From Halobacillus salinarum (lineage in GTDB: Bacteria; Bacillota; Bacilli; Bacillales; Halobacillaceae): a DNA stretch of 64,000 nt. Made by a program: the position numbers and the translations under genes. Below are positions 53,649 through 61,284 of the stretch, piece after piece. Under the pieces are notes generated by a model, which saw nothing but the letters and a program-made list of their open reading frames with translations, was not told the origin of the DNA and made no database searches. Each line of letters begins with the position of its first letter. Position 1 is the stretch's first letter. The stretch lies in assembly GCF_022919095.1 (NCBI RefSeq), contig NZ_CP095073.1, forward strand, positions 1,364,001 to 1,428,000, read 5' to 3'.

Positions 53649-55421
53649 ATGACAGCTGAAATGATCGTTGTGATCATTGCTATCGTTTTGATGCTGGTCG
53701 GGCTATTTTTTGAAGTAGCCCGGCCAGATTTACTTGTATTCTTTACTCTTTTCTTTTTTCTCATGATGGGGTATGTCACCCCTGAACAAGCGTTATCCGG
53801 TTTTTCTAATGAAGGTATGCTCACTGTTGCACTATTATTTATCGTGGCCGGCGTTTTTGAAAGAAGCGGACTGGTGGAGAGACTGGTCGCCGCGTTTTTA
53901 GCTAAATCAAATTCGGAAAGAAGTGCACTCACAAGGCTGCTTATTCCGATTTCGGCATTTTCAGCATTTCTAAACAATACGCCAATTGTGGTCACTCTTA
54001 CACCCATCATTCGAAAGTGGGCATCCGCTCATAACATCTCACCTTCTAAGTTTTTAATTCCTTTGTCCTACGCCGCGATTTTAGGAGGAACGATTACACT
54101 GATGGGAACCTCCACGAATTTGGTGGTTCACGGCCTCCTGTTAGACACGGAAAGCGATGGATTTTCATTTTTCCAGCTGGCATGGGTAGGAATTCCGATC
54201 ACCGTGTTTGGCCTGATTTACTTAATCGCTGCCGGGCCGAGGGTGCTTCCGGATAACCAGAGCCTGATCGAAAAAGTAAGAGAGAATACGAAAGATTACT
54301 TAAGCGAAATGATCGTCACCAACGATTTCCCGTTCCAAAACCAATCGGTAGAAGAAGCGAACTTGAGGAATCTAAAGGGATTGTATTTGATCGAAATCAT
54401 AAGAGGTTCAAACCGTATCACCCCCGTTACCGGGCAGACAAAAATCTTTGCCGGTGACAGGCTGTTGTTCACAGGGATGTTATCTACCATTGCCGATTTA
54501 CAAAAACGCAAAGGGCTGGAACTGGATACGGGAACCGATTTATCACTGAATGATATTCAGCAAAACGGGACTCAGCTTGTGGAAGCAGTGGTTTCCCACC
54601 AATCGAGCTTAATTGGAAAAACGATCAAGCAGAGCCGGTTTCGGGAAAAATACAAGGCAGCCGTTATGGCGGTCCACAGGAACGATGAACGTGTCCAGGG
54701 AAAAATAGGCGATATCGTTCCAAAAGCGGGAGATTTACTGCTGTTAGTTACCGGTCATGATTATGACCAGCAAAAGGAACACCGGGATTTTTACACGACA
54801 TCAGCTATTGAAGAGCAGAAGTTCTATGAAAGTGAAGCAAGAGGATGGTTTGCTCTTATTCTCCTGCTTACCATGATTGCACTCGTTACCTTCCAAGTGC
54901 TCTCGATCTTTAAAGCGATGGTGATCGCAGTCGGTATCTTATTCATCACGAAGATCATCTCCCCGCACGAAGCCAGAAAGTCGGTGCAGTTTCAAGTGCT
55001 GCTGCTTATTGCAAGTGCGCTCGGAATAGGAAATGTGATCACTGCTACCGGAACAGCTGAATGGATTGGCAGCCAGATCGTGCATGCCCTTGCACCGGTC
55101 GGGGCCTTGGCTATTTTAGCTGCGATTTACATTATGACGAATGTGTTTACTGAACTCATCACGAACAATGCTGCAGCTGTCATTATGTTTCCGATTGGCT
55201 ATGAAGTAGCGGGAGCCGCAGGAATTGAACCGATCGGCATGGCGATGCTTGTAGCCATCGCTGCTTCGGCAAGCTTCTTGTCACCTATCGGCTACCAGAC
55301 GAACTTGATTGTTTACGGTCCTGGCGGTTATACTTTTAAAGACTATATTCGTACGGGACTGCCGTTAACATTAATCGTCATGGTGACGTCGGTATTTATT
55401 GTTTATTATTTATATATGTAG
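53649..55421 (+). CDS. SLC13-type anion permease with TrkA-C domains
   Basis: 590 residues. Two membrane halves (about 1-185 and 400-590) enclose two cytoplasmic TrkA-C (RCK-C) domains (about 205-290 and 295-375). FLNNTPIVVTLTPII and LMGTSTNLVVHGLL in the first half and ITNNAAAVIMFPIGYEVA in the second are the paired NTP/SNT motifs of sodium-coupled DASS transporters. Between sat and cysC, sulfate is the most likely substrate. The sodium-coupled type would suit a saline habitat (inference). AGAGGTGA lies eight bases before the ATG. Confidence 0.9.
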   Translation: MTAEMIVVIIAIVLMLVGLFFEVARPDLLVFFTLFFFLMMGYVTPEQALSGFSNEGMLTVALLFIVAGVFERSGLVERLVAAFLAKSNSERSALTRLLIPISAFSAFLNNTPIVVTLTPIIRKWASAHNISPSKFLIPLSYAAILGGTITLMGTSTNLVVHGLLLDTESDGFSFFQLAWVGIPITVFGLIYLIAAGPRVLPDNQSLIEKVRENTKDYLSEMIVTNDFPFQNQSVEEANLRNLKGLYLIEIIRGSNRITPVTGQTKIFAGDRLLFTGMLSTIADLQKRKGLELDTGTDLSLNDIQQNGTQLVEAVVSHQSSLIGKTIKQSRFREKYKAAVMAVHRNDERVQGKIGDIVPKAGDLLLLVTGHDYDQQKEHRDFYTTSAIEEQKFYESEARGWFALILLLTMIALVTFQVLSIFKAMVIAVGILFITKIISPHEARKSVQFQVLLLIASALGIGNVITATGTAEWIGSQIVHALAPVGALAILAAIYIMTNVFTELITNNAAAVIMFPIGYEVAGAAGIEPIGMAMLVAIAASASFLSPIGYQTNLIVYGPGGYTFKDYIRTGLPLTLIVMVTSVFIVYYLYM

Positions 55422-55433
55422 GAGGATTTTTGA

Positions 55434-56030
55434 ATGAAGTCTAGCAACATCACATGGCACAACTCTAAAGTAACAAAAGAAGATCGCCAAAAGCAGAAGA
55501 ATCATAAAAGCTTTGTTCTTTGGTTTACAGGACTATCCGGCTCTGGTAAATCCACTGTTTCTGTGGAGCTTGAAAAAGCTCTTTACGAACACGGAGTCCA
55601 TACGTACCGTTTAGACGGGGATAATGTACGTCACGGGTTAAACAGTAACCTGGGCTTCAGTCCTGAAGACCGGACCGAAAATATCCGTCGAGTCGGAGAA
55701 GTGGCAAAGCTGATGAGCGACGCGGGTCTTGTGACACTGACCGCATTTATCTCGCCTTATCGTCAGGATCGTGACCATGTACGTGACATTATGGAAGACG
55801 GGGAATTTATTGAAGTGTTTGTAAAATGTTCTCTTGAGGAATGTGAAAGCCGTGATCCGAAAGGACTTTACCAAAAAGCACGAGCGGGTGAAATTAAAGG
55901 TTTTACAGGCATTGATGCTCCTTATGAAGAACCGGAAAAACCAGAAATTGTTGTAGAAACTGATAAGCAGACGCAGGAGGAATCCGTCGCTGCAATCATG
56001 GACTATTTGAAGGATCGTAAACTTATTTAA
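55434..56030 (+). CDS. cysC: Adenylylsulfate kinase
   Basis: 198 residues. P-loop [13 protein letters not shown] (about 31-43), then [20 protein letters not shown] and [13 protein letters not shown], all conserved for APS kinase. It phosphorylates APS to PAPS, the sulfate donor for sulfotransferases. Starts 12 bases after the permease. Confidence 0.96.
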   Translation: MKSSNITWHNSKVTKEDRQKQKNHKSFVLWFTGLSGSGKSTVSVELEKALYEHGVHTYRLDGDNVRHGLNSNLGFSPEDRTENIRRVGEVAKLMSDAGLVTLTAFISPYRQDRDHVRDIMEDGEFIEVFVKCSLEECESRDPKGLYQKARAGEIKGFTGIDAPYEEPEKPEIVVETDKQTQEESVAAIMDYLKDRKLI

Positions 56031-56037
56031 TAGACAG

Positions 56038-56073
56038 AAAAAGGCGTTGATGAAAGAGATCAATGCCTTTTTT
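56038..56073 (+). terminator. Hairpin terminator between cysC and cysQ
   Basis: AAAAGGCGTTGAT pairs with ATCAATGCCTTTT (one wobble), followed by a T-run. It should reduce but may not abolish transcription into cysQ. Confidence 0.75.
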
Positions 56074-56093
56074 GCATGGAAAGGGGAATCGAC

Positions 56094-56891
56094 ATGTGGA
56101 AAGCTGTAGAAGCTGCCTATCAGGCAGGCGTGGAAATCATGAAGATTTATGAAACGGAGATGGAAGTCGAATACAAGGAGGATCAATCTCCGCTGACGAT
56201 CGCAGACAAAACTTCCCACAGTATTATCGTCCAAGCGTTAAAGCAAATGACTCCGAAATGGCCGGTCCTGAGTGAAGAAGGCAGTGAGATTACTTACGAA
56301 GAACGAGCCGGATGGGAGGATTTCTGGCTGGTAGACCCTATTGATGGAACGAAGGAGTTTATTAAAAAGAATGGTGAATTTACGGTAAATATTGCCCACA
56401 TGAAAAACAACAAACCGGAAGCAGGGATCATTTATGCGCCTGCTCTCGATACGCTTTATTACGGCGATAAACAAAACGGCGCTTTTACACTCAAACAATT
56501 TTCCAAGCATATGGGCCGGCTGACGAGTTTGGATGAACTGCTCAAGCAGGCGGAGCAACTGCCAGCAAGCCACAAATCAACGGATAAGATAAGAGTAGTC
56601 GCCAGCCGTTCGCATTTATCCGAGGAAACGAAAGCATTCATCGAAGAACTGAAATCTGACGGCTCAATAGTAGAGACGATTTCAGCAGGAAGCTCCCTCA
56701 AGCTCTGCTTAATTGCTGAAGGTTCAGCAGACTACTATCCTCGGTACGCACCAACGATGGAATGGGATACCGGTGCGGGACAGGCCATCGTCGAGTCAGC
56801 CGGTGGAAGGGTGCTGACAGCAACTGAACAAGAGCCGCTCGCTTATAATAAAGAAAACCTGCGGAATCCATGGTTTCTAGCGCGGAGATAA
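56094..56891 (+). CDS. cysQ: 3'(2'),5'-bisphosphate nucleotidase
   Basis: 265 residues from ATG 56094 (AAAGGGG seven bases upstream). Inositol-monophosphatase fold with metal-site motifs LSEEGSE (about 62-68), VDPIDGTKEFI (about 81-91) and MEWDTGAGQAIVESAGG (about 222-238). It hydrolyses PAP, the inhibitory by-product of sulfotransferases, to AMP. Its presence next to cysC fits real PAPS-dependent sulfation in this organism. Confidence 0.93.
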   Translation: MWKAVEAAYQAGVEIMKIYETEMEVEYKEDQSPLTIADKTSHSIIVQALKQMTPKWPVLSEEGSEITYEERAGWEDFWLVDPIDGTKEFIKKNGEFTVNIAHMKNNKPEAGIIYAPALDTLYYGDKQNGAFTLKQFSKHMGRLTSLDELLKQAEQLPASHKSTDKIRVVASRSHLSEETKAFIEELKSDGSIVETISAGSSLKLCLIAEGSADYYPRYAPTMEWDTGAGQAIVESAGGRVLTATEQEPLAYNKENLRNPWFLARR

Positions 56892-57502
56892 TACTTAATA
56901 GAAACACGGCTGATTTTTCAGGAGGCCACTGAAAGAGTTCTTTCTTATTTAGAGCTGCTAGTATAGTTTGTCGTTGAAACTCACGAATCGCTTGTCGGGG
57001 GATGATTGCCGCGGGCAAGGTACAGCTGACTTGACCAAGAAGATCATTTGACCAATTGGATCTTCGGCTCGCGCTGTTCCCGCCGGCGTCACCATCGATC
57101 ACTTTTCGGAGAATCAACAGTGGCCGAGATTAATAGAGCGATTTTCTTTGAATGGATGAAGAAAAAGTTTCCTACGAAACGAACCGAAGATACGCTTGAA
57201 GCTGGATTGGACGAATGTATCGTTCAATGCGGCTTCTTTTTTATAGGCATAACTCAAAAAGAGCAGGTTATTAGCGGCCGCGAATTTATTAAGTCTGGCT
57301 TTAACGTGTAAAGCATATACATTTTCTCCTGCCATTGTCTACGGACACAATCAAAGGTCTTCGCTTCGGTCCCTTTAGAAAAGTTCGCTATTCTCATCCG
57401 CATCTTTCTTGAAATGATTTTTTTCGACTGCCGTAATTTTTTATGTTGAAATGAAACTTTTTCTGCAAAAGACCGTCTAATAGGATGAAAGGGTGAAGAA
57501 CA
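56892..57502. other. 611-base region without a convincing gene
   Basis: Open frames exist on both strands (for example 57048-57311 on the plus and 56698-57117 on the minus strand) but none has a good ribosome site or a recognised motif. The base composition changes within it (GCTCGCGCTGTTCCCGCC near 57067), which hints at a decayed gene or repeat. No inverted terminal repeats seen. Confidence 0.4.
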
Positions 57503-57928
57503 ATGGGTCTTTTCCAGTGTGTATGGCTGCTTTTCGGAATAATTATTTTAGGAACGTTTGTAACAATGAGGAATTTTAAGCGGACATGTTTAACAATAAT
57601 GGTGGTCATGGCTGCGGTTTCAAGTCTGCAAGGATGCGGCACCTCTGAGCACCCCCCTTCTGAAAAAGACACTCCATCATCCGGCCAAGAAGAAGAGGAT
57701 TCTCCCCCGAAAGTAACTGTCGAAGAAGCGAAGCAATACTTAGGAAGAAAACAGCCTTCTTTAGAATGCTCTTACACACAGGATAAAGAAATGAATGGTG
57801 AGCCTTATTATGAGTTCCGGTGCAAGAAGGCAGGCGGTTCTTCCATATCCCTGTATGTGCATAAAAATTTGAAAAAAATTATGCAGCCGCAAAAGGAGAA
57901 GGATAAGCCTGTGACAGATCCAAAATAA
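57503..57928 (+). CDS. Small lipoprotein of unknown function
   Basis: 141 residues from ATG 57503 (AAAGGGTG seven bases upstream). A second possible start, ATG 57566, has a poorer site but gives a classic lipoprotein signal: MRNFKRTCLTIMVVMAA then SLQGC with the lipid-bearing Cys. With the upstream start two hydrophobic stretches precede that Cys, which is unusual. Residues 45-70 are a Ser/Glu/Pro linker; the rest is a small domain with two cysteines (SLECSYTQD and YEFRCKKAGG). No family recognised. Confidence 0.65.
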   Translation: MGLFQCVWLLFGIIILGTFVTMRNFKRTCLTIMVVMAAVSSLQGCGTSEHPPSEKDTPSSGQEEEDSPPKVTVEEAKQYLGRKQPSLECSYTQDKEMNGEPYYEFRCKKAGGSSISLYVHKNLKKIMQPQKEKDKPVTDPK

Positions 57929-57950
57929 ATCGTACCCAAATGATCGTCCA

Positions 57951-57979
57951 TTGCAAAAATATGGTATATTAGGTATGGT
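57951..57979 (+). promoter_or_regulatory. Promoter for the second LCP gene
   Basis: TTGCAA (57951-57956), 17-base spacer, TATGGT (57974-57979). Confidence 0.5.
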
Positions 57980-58012
57980 GAACTATGAAACTATTTAGGT
58001 AGAGGTGTCGAA

Positions 58013-58963
58013 ATGTCGAGTAGAAAAGAACGAAAGCAACATAAGAAAAAATCATGGACCTGGCTGAAAGTCCTTGGATTAACGATTGTCTTCTTAGCTC
58101 TTGCTGGTGGTGTGTATGCCTACAGTATATGGAGCGATGCAAAAGATACCGTCAATAAGGAAATTCATAAATCCGTAGATTCAATTGAAACATCTGTTAC
58201 AAAGAAAAAGATGAAAGAACAAAAGCCGATAAATGTGCTTCTGCTCGGTGTAGATGAACGGAAAAATGATTCAGGACGCTCGGATGCTCTGATGGTAATG
58301 AGCCTTGACCCGAAAGAGGACAAGATGCAGCTGATCAGTATCCCGCGCGACACCCGTACACAGATCGTAGGAAAAGGCTTTGAAGATAAAATTAATCACG
58401 CCTATGCCTTTGGCGGAACAGAAATGTCGATTAATACGGTGGAAAATTTTCTTGATATCGATCTTGATTACTACGTGAAATTGAATATGGAAGGGCTGTC
58501 CGAAATGGTGGACGCCGTCGGCGGTATTACCGTTCATAATAACATCGATTGGTATGATGAAGGCTATTATAAAAAAGGCTATCATTATGCAAAAGGCGAT
58601 ATTCAATTGAATGGGGAAAAAACGATGGGCTACGTCCGCATGCGCCACCTTGATCCGCGCGGAGATTTTGGCAGAAATGAACGCCAGCGTCAGGTGATCC
58701 AGGCGATTATCGATAAAGGAGCAAACGTCGGCTCTGTCAGTAAAATCGGCTCTGTATTAGATGTACTAGGCAGCAATGTCAAAACGAACATGGAATTCTC
58801 CGATATGAAAAACTTGTTTTTCAATTATCGTTCTACAAGAAAAAATGTAACGACCTATGAAATGAGCGGGCATTCCAAGTATATCAATGATATCTACTAC
58901 TTGATGGTTCCTCAGGAAGAGGTCAGTAAAGTTCATAATATGATAAAAGAATTAAATTCATAA
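58013..58963 (+). CDS. LCP-family wall polymer ligase (second copy)
   Basis: 316 residues. Very basic cytoplasmic start (SSRKERKQHKKKS), one membrane helix (about 19-41), then the LCP domain (about 75-220): GRSDALMVMSLD, LISIPRDTRTQI, KINHAYAFGG and RMRHLDPRGDFGRNERQRQ. It would attach a lipid-linked polymer to peptidoglycan. It stands just after the sulfated-polysaccharide candidate cluster and may be the ligase for that polymer, while the 21294 copy sits with tagO. GAGGTG precedes the ATG. Confidence 0.92.
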   Translation: MSSRKERKQHKKKSWTWLKVLGLTIVFLALAGGVYAYSIWSDAKDTVNKEIHKSVDSIETSVTKKKMKEQKPINVLLLGVDERKNDSGRSDALMVMSLDPKEDKMQLISIPRDTRTQIVGKGFEDKINHAYAFGGTEMSINTVENFLDIDLDYYVKLNMEGLSEMVDAVGGITVHNNIDWYDEGYYKKGYHYAKGDIQLNGEKTMGYVRMRHLDPRGDFGRNERQRQVIQAIIDKGANVGSVSKIGSVLDVLGSNVKTNMEFSDMKNLFFNYRSTRKNVTTYEMSGHSKYINDIYYLMVPQEEVSKVHNMIKELNS

Positions 58964-58965
58964 CA

Positions 58966-59004
58966 ATAGAAAGCCGTGATCTTTTTACGATCACGGCTTT
59001 CTAT
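58966..59004 (+). terminator. Rho-independent terminator
   Basis: ATAGAAAGCCGTGATC / GATCACGGCTTTCTAT, 16-bp stem with a short T-rich loop. Confidence 0.85.
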
Positions 59005-59129
59005 TCATATTTATTAATAATTCCCATAAATTTTTAGTTAATAATTGTCAGATTAATAGTTTTTGCTTGTATTTTTCTGTCGTATCAAGTAGTATATTCT
59101 GTAAATATCATTTCAAAGGAATGAAAAAT

Positions 59130-59246
59130 GTGTGCACAACAGAGGAATTGAAAGAGATTCTCGCTTCCCTTATTGACCGGGTAGACAATGGATTAGTTGA
59201 AGATACAAATGTAGCAATCGAAGAAATTATTCAGCGATTAGGCTAG
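59130..59246 (+). CDS. 38-residue protein of unknown function
   Basis: From GTG 59130 (AAAGGA nine bases upstream); an in-frame ATG at 59121 touches the ribosome site and is less likely. The product is an amphipathic helix-rich peptide (CTTEELKEILASLIDRVDNG then LVEDTNVAIEEIIQRLG). It ends 28 bases before the DUF2187 gene and probably shares its transcript. No family recognised. Confidence 0.5.
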   Translation: MCTTEELKEILASLIDRVDNGLVEDTNVAIEEIIQRLG

Positions 59247-59274
59247 TAAATTTTCTTGCAAAGGATGGATACAT

Positions 59275-59487
59275 ATGATGATTCAACCAGACGATCGAAT
59301 TGCAAATCCAGGACAAGTTGTAAGCTTCGAGAGAAACGACATCGTTTTTAAAGGAAAAGTCATTCCCAGTCAGTGCCAGCGCTCGGTGATTGTAGATTTA
59401 ACGATCATGGAGAACCTTGAGGAGATCGATTTTGAATTTGACCGCACCGTGGTAGCTCACACGAATTATCGAATAGAGGACGAATAA
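59275..59487 (+). CDS. DUF2187 family protein (YkvS-like)
   Basis: 70 residues. The pattern PGQVVSFERNDIVFKGKVI, then SVIVDLTIMEN and TVVAHTNYRI, fits the DUF2187 (YkvS) family of small SH3-like Bacillus proteins of unknown role. AAGGAT lies eight bases before the ATG. Confidence 0.75.
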   Translation: MMIQPDDRIANPGQVVSFERNDIVFKGKVIPSQCQRSVIVDLTIMENLEEIDFEFDRTVVAHTNYRIEDE

Positions 59488-59576
59488 TTGTTAGATTTTT
59501 CTGTACAATTGGCAAATAATAGATTAGAATAAGTATACAGTAAAATTCTATCAAATTATTCCATTCCTAGTATAAT

Positions 59577-59670
59577 GGCAAACTTATCGAAAGGTAAGGA
59601 CGCAAAGCTACGGGTCTTCTACTCCCATTGATTTTATCTACATACTGTAGAAGAAGATCGCCGAGTTGCC
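59577..59670 (+). promoter_or_regulatory. Cyclic di-GMP-I riboswitch (GEMM)
   Basis: All landmark elements of the class I aptamer are present in order: GGCAAAC (59577-59583), a GNRA-capped hairpin CTTATC-GAAA-GGTAAG, then GGACGCAAAGCTACGGG, a long second stem (GTCTTCTAC with GTAGAAGAAGATC, 59604-59659), and GCCGAGTTGCC closing with the first GGCA. The promoter is not certain: TTGGCA at 59509 with TATACA at 59534 is possible, while the TATAAT at 59571-59576 lies too close to the aptamer to serve it. Confidence 0.88.
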
Positions 59671-59675
59671 TAAGG

Positions 59676-59701
59676 ATGAATGATGGAGGGATCATTCATT
59701 G
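59676..59701 (+). promoter_or_regulatory. Hairpin that presents the ribosome binding site of the second SinI-like gene
   Basis: ATGAATGAT (59676-59684) pairs with ATCATTCAT (59691-59699+) and places GGAGGG (59685-59690) in a six-base loop, with the TTG start at 59699-59701 at the foot of the stem. This is a likely expression platform for translational control by the riboswitch just upstream. Confidence 0.6.
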
Positions 59702-59821
59702 AGGACTCATACGAAAATGGAGAGGCTGGACGCTGAATGGATCGATTTAGTGAAACAGGCTAAACGGATAGGGTTAACAAAAGAAGAGATCCGTGCTTAT
59801 TTAGATCAAAAGAAAAAATGA
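59699..59821 (+). CDS. Second SinI-like antirepressor (40 residues)
   Basis: From TTG 59699, eight bases after GGAGGG; an ATG at 59717 lacks a ribosome site and gives only 34 residues. Residues 10-38 (LDAEWIDLVKQAKRIGLTK then EEIRAYLDQK) fit the SinI motif and align with the paralogue at 10971 (LDEEWIALLEEAKEMGLS). More basic than the first copy. It is single-gene, behind a class I cyclic di-GMP riboswitch, and ends at a terminator. Confidence 0.85.
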   Translation: MRTHTKMERLDAEWIDLVKQAKRIGLTKEEIRAYLDQKKK

Positions 59822-59828
59822 ACCTTTG

Positions 59829-59851
59829 GCCGCCTCTAGGGGGGCTTTTTT
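59829..59851 (+). terminator. Rho-independent terminator after the second SinI-like gene
   Basis: GCCGCCT / GGGGGGC stem with one mismatch, followed by TTTTTT. Confidence 0.7.
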
Positions 59852-59947
59852 ATGTTTTTTCGTGAGTCTAATGTCCCGTATTTGTTATGTCCTCCAACCT
59901 CTTTATATGGTAATATATAGAATGATAGGTTATTTTGGGGGGATATG

Positions 59948-61240
59948 ATGAAAAAGTGCGAAAACTGCGAGAACTTGATTTATCCAGATACGGAGACTTG
60001 TCCGTTTTGTAATAAAACACAAGCGGTAGAGCCGCGGGAACAGAGAACAAGAAAAGAGCCGGCGGATTTTGCGAGAAGTCAGGCCGATTGGGTTCATGCC
60101 ACTCAGCTGGCCCCGGACCCTTATGAATATGAGGAAGAGGAAGTCTACACTAAGAGGAATTGGAAGGCTGTTTTTACCATAATCATCACCTCTGTGATGG
60201 TTGCTGCTTTACTCGTTACGGGATGGTTTATTTTGCAGAAGGTCACTTCTCCCTCCTATACGACAAAAGCATTGGAAAAAGCCATTCAATCCAATGATAC
60301 AGGAAAGCTCGCTGATCTCGTAACGTTCAACGGTGAGGAGCAATCCTTTAATGAATCCCAGGCAGAGCATTTAATGGAGTATTACCAGGACAATCGTGAT
60401 GAAATGGTTTCCCTTTTGAGCCATATTAAAAATGGCAACCAAACGGCCCTTGAGAGCCGGTACTTAACGCTTGAGAAGCAAGGCAGCAAGTGGCTGTTCT
60501 TTCCTAATTATCAATTTGTCCTTTCCCCGGTGAGCTTGAATGTGCAAGCCAGCCTGCCCAATGTGGAGTTATATGTCGACGATAAAAAAATCAACACAAT
60601 GAAAAACAAGAAAATTTACGAGCTGGGTGGACTCATGCCAGGCGTACATAAGATTACAGGCAGCTACAAACAAGATGGCGAGCCGCACGTGACAAACGTG
60701 ACCGTCAACACATTTGAAGCGGATGACGCAAAACCTGTCCAAATTTCCTTTGACGAAGTGGAGCCGGAGATTACAGCCGATTACTTAAAAAAGAATCTTG
60801 AAACGGATTTAATCGAAACTGTGACGACCCACGCCAACCAATGGGTGGAAGCGCAAAAGACAATGGATGCAGGAGCGTTTAAACTCGTGAAAAATGAGAA
60901 TTACCTGGCAAGTGCAAAGGATTCGTTAAGCTTGTTAAAAGCAAATGACATGCACTTTAAAGGAGAGTTCGAAAAAGCAGTATTCAATTTGGACAGCCTG
61001 GCTTTTGCTGAGGAATCCAAAGGGGATTACATTGCTTCGGTCGAAACGGCGCTGACCTTTAACAGCGCTTATTACGAAGACGGGGAAGACCCATCTAACG
61101 TTCAGCTTAAAACAGATGAAAACTTTTGGAACTACCATTTCAAGTATGATATGGATAAGAGACAGTGGATGATTACAGGCAGTGAATCCATGGAGGAAAT
61201 GGCAGACACCAACGTGAAAAAAGTAAAGAATCAAGAATAG
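59948..61240 (+). CDS. Zinc-ribbon membrane protein, TcaA/YvbJ-like
   Basis: 430 residues from ATG 59948 (GGGGGG five bases upstream; ATG 59945 is closer to it). A zinc ribbon CENCENLIYPDTETCPFC (about 4-21) is followed by an acidic spacer, one membrane helix (about 76-98) and a large extracellular part with repeated domains, including VELYVDDKKINTMKNKKIYE, the small beta domain typical of TcaA-like proteins. TcaA in staphylococci affects glycopeptide susceptibility and wall teichoic acid display; the role here is unknown. Confidence 0.8.
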   Translation: MKKCENCENLIYPDTETCPFCNKTQAVEPREQRTRKEPADFARSQADWVHATQLAPDPYEYEEEEVYTKRNWKAVFTIIITSVMVAALLVTGWFILQKVTSPSYTTKALEKAIQSNDTGKLADLVTFNGEEQSFNESQAEHLMEYYQDNRDEMVSLLSHIKNGNQTALESRYLTLEKQGSKWLFFPNYQFVLSPVSLNVQASLPNVELYVDDKKINTMKNKKIYELGGLMPGVHKITGSYKQDGEPHVTNVTVNTFEADDAKPVQISFDEVEPEITADYLKKNLETDLIETVTTHANQWVEAQKTMDAGAFKLVKNENYLASAKDSLSLLKANDMHFKGEFEKAVFNLDSLAFAEESKGDYIASVETALTFNSAYYEDGEDPSNVQLKTDENFWNYHFKYDMDKRQWMITGSESMEEMADTNVKKVKNQE

Positions 61241-61241
61241 A

Positions 61242-61283
61242 AAAACGCGGCAGAGGCTTAATAGAAAAGCCCTGCCGCGTTTT
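61242..61283. terminator. Bidirectional terminator
   Basis: AAAACGCGGCAG-A-GGCT / AGCC-C-TGCCGCGTTTT stem between convergent genes. Confidence 0.88.
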
Positions 61284-61284
61284 G

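Noticed and set aside
56698-57117. 139-residue minus-strand frame running into cysQ
   Set aside because: Half of it is antisense to cysQ and the codon pattern looks random.
57048-57311. 87-residue plus-strand frame in the gap after cysQ
   Set aside because: No ribosome binding site, no recognised motif and overlap with an equally long minus-strand frame. Noted only as part of the gene-free gap.
59571-59576. TATAAT just before the class I riboswitch as its promoter
   Set aside because: A start seven bases downstream would cut away the GGCAAAC strand that the aptamer needs, so an upstream promoter is more likely.
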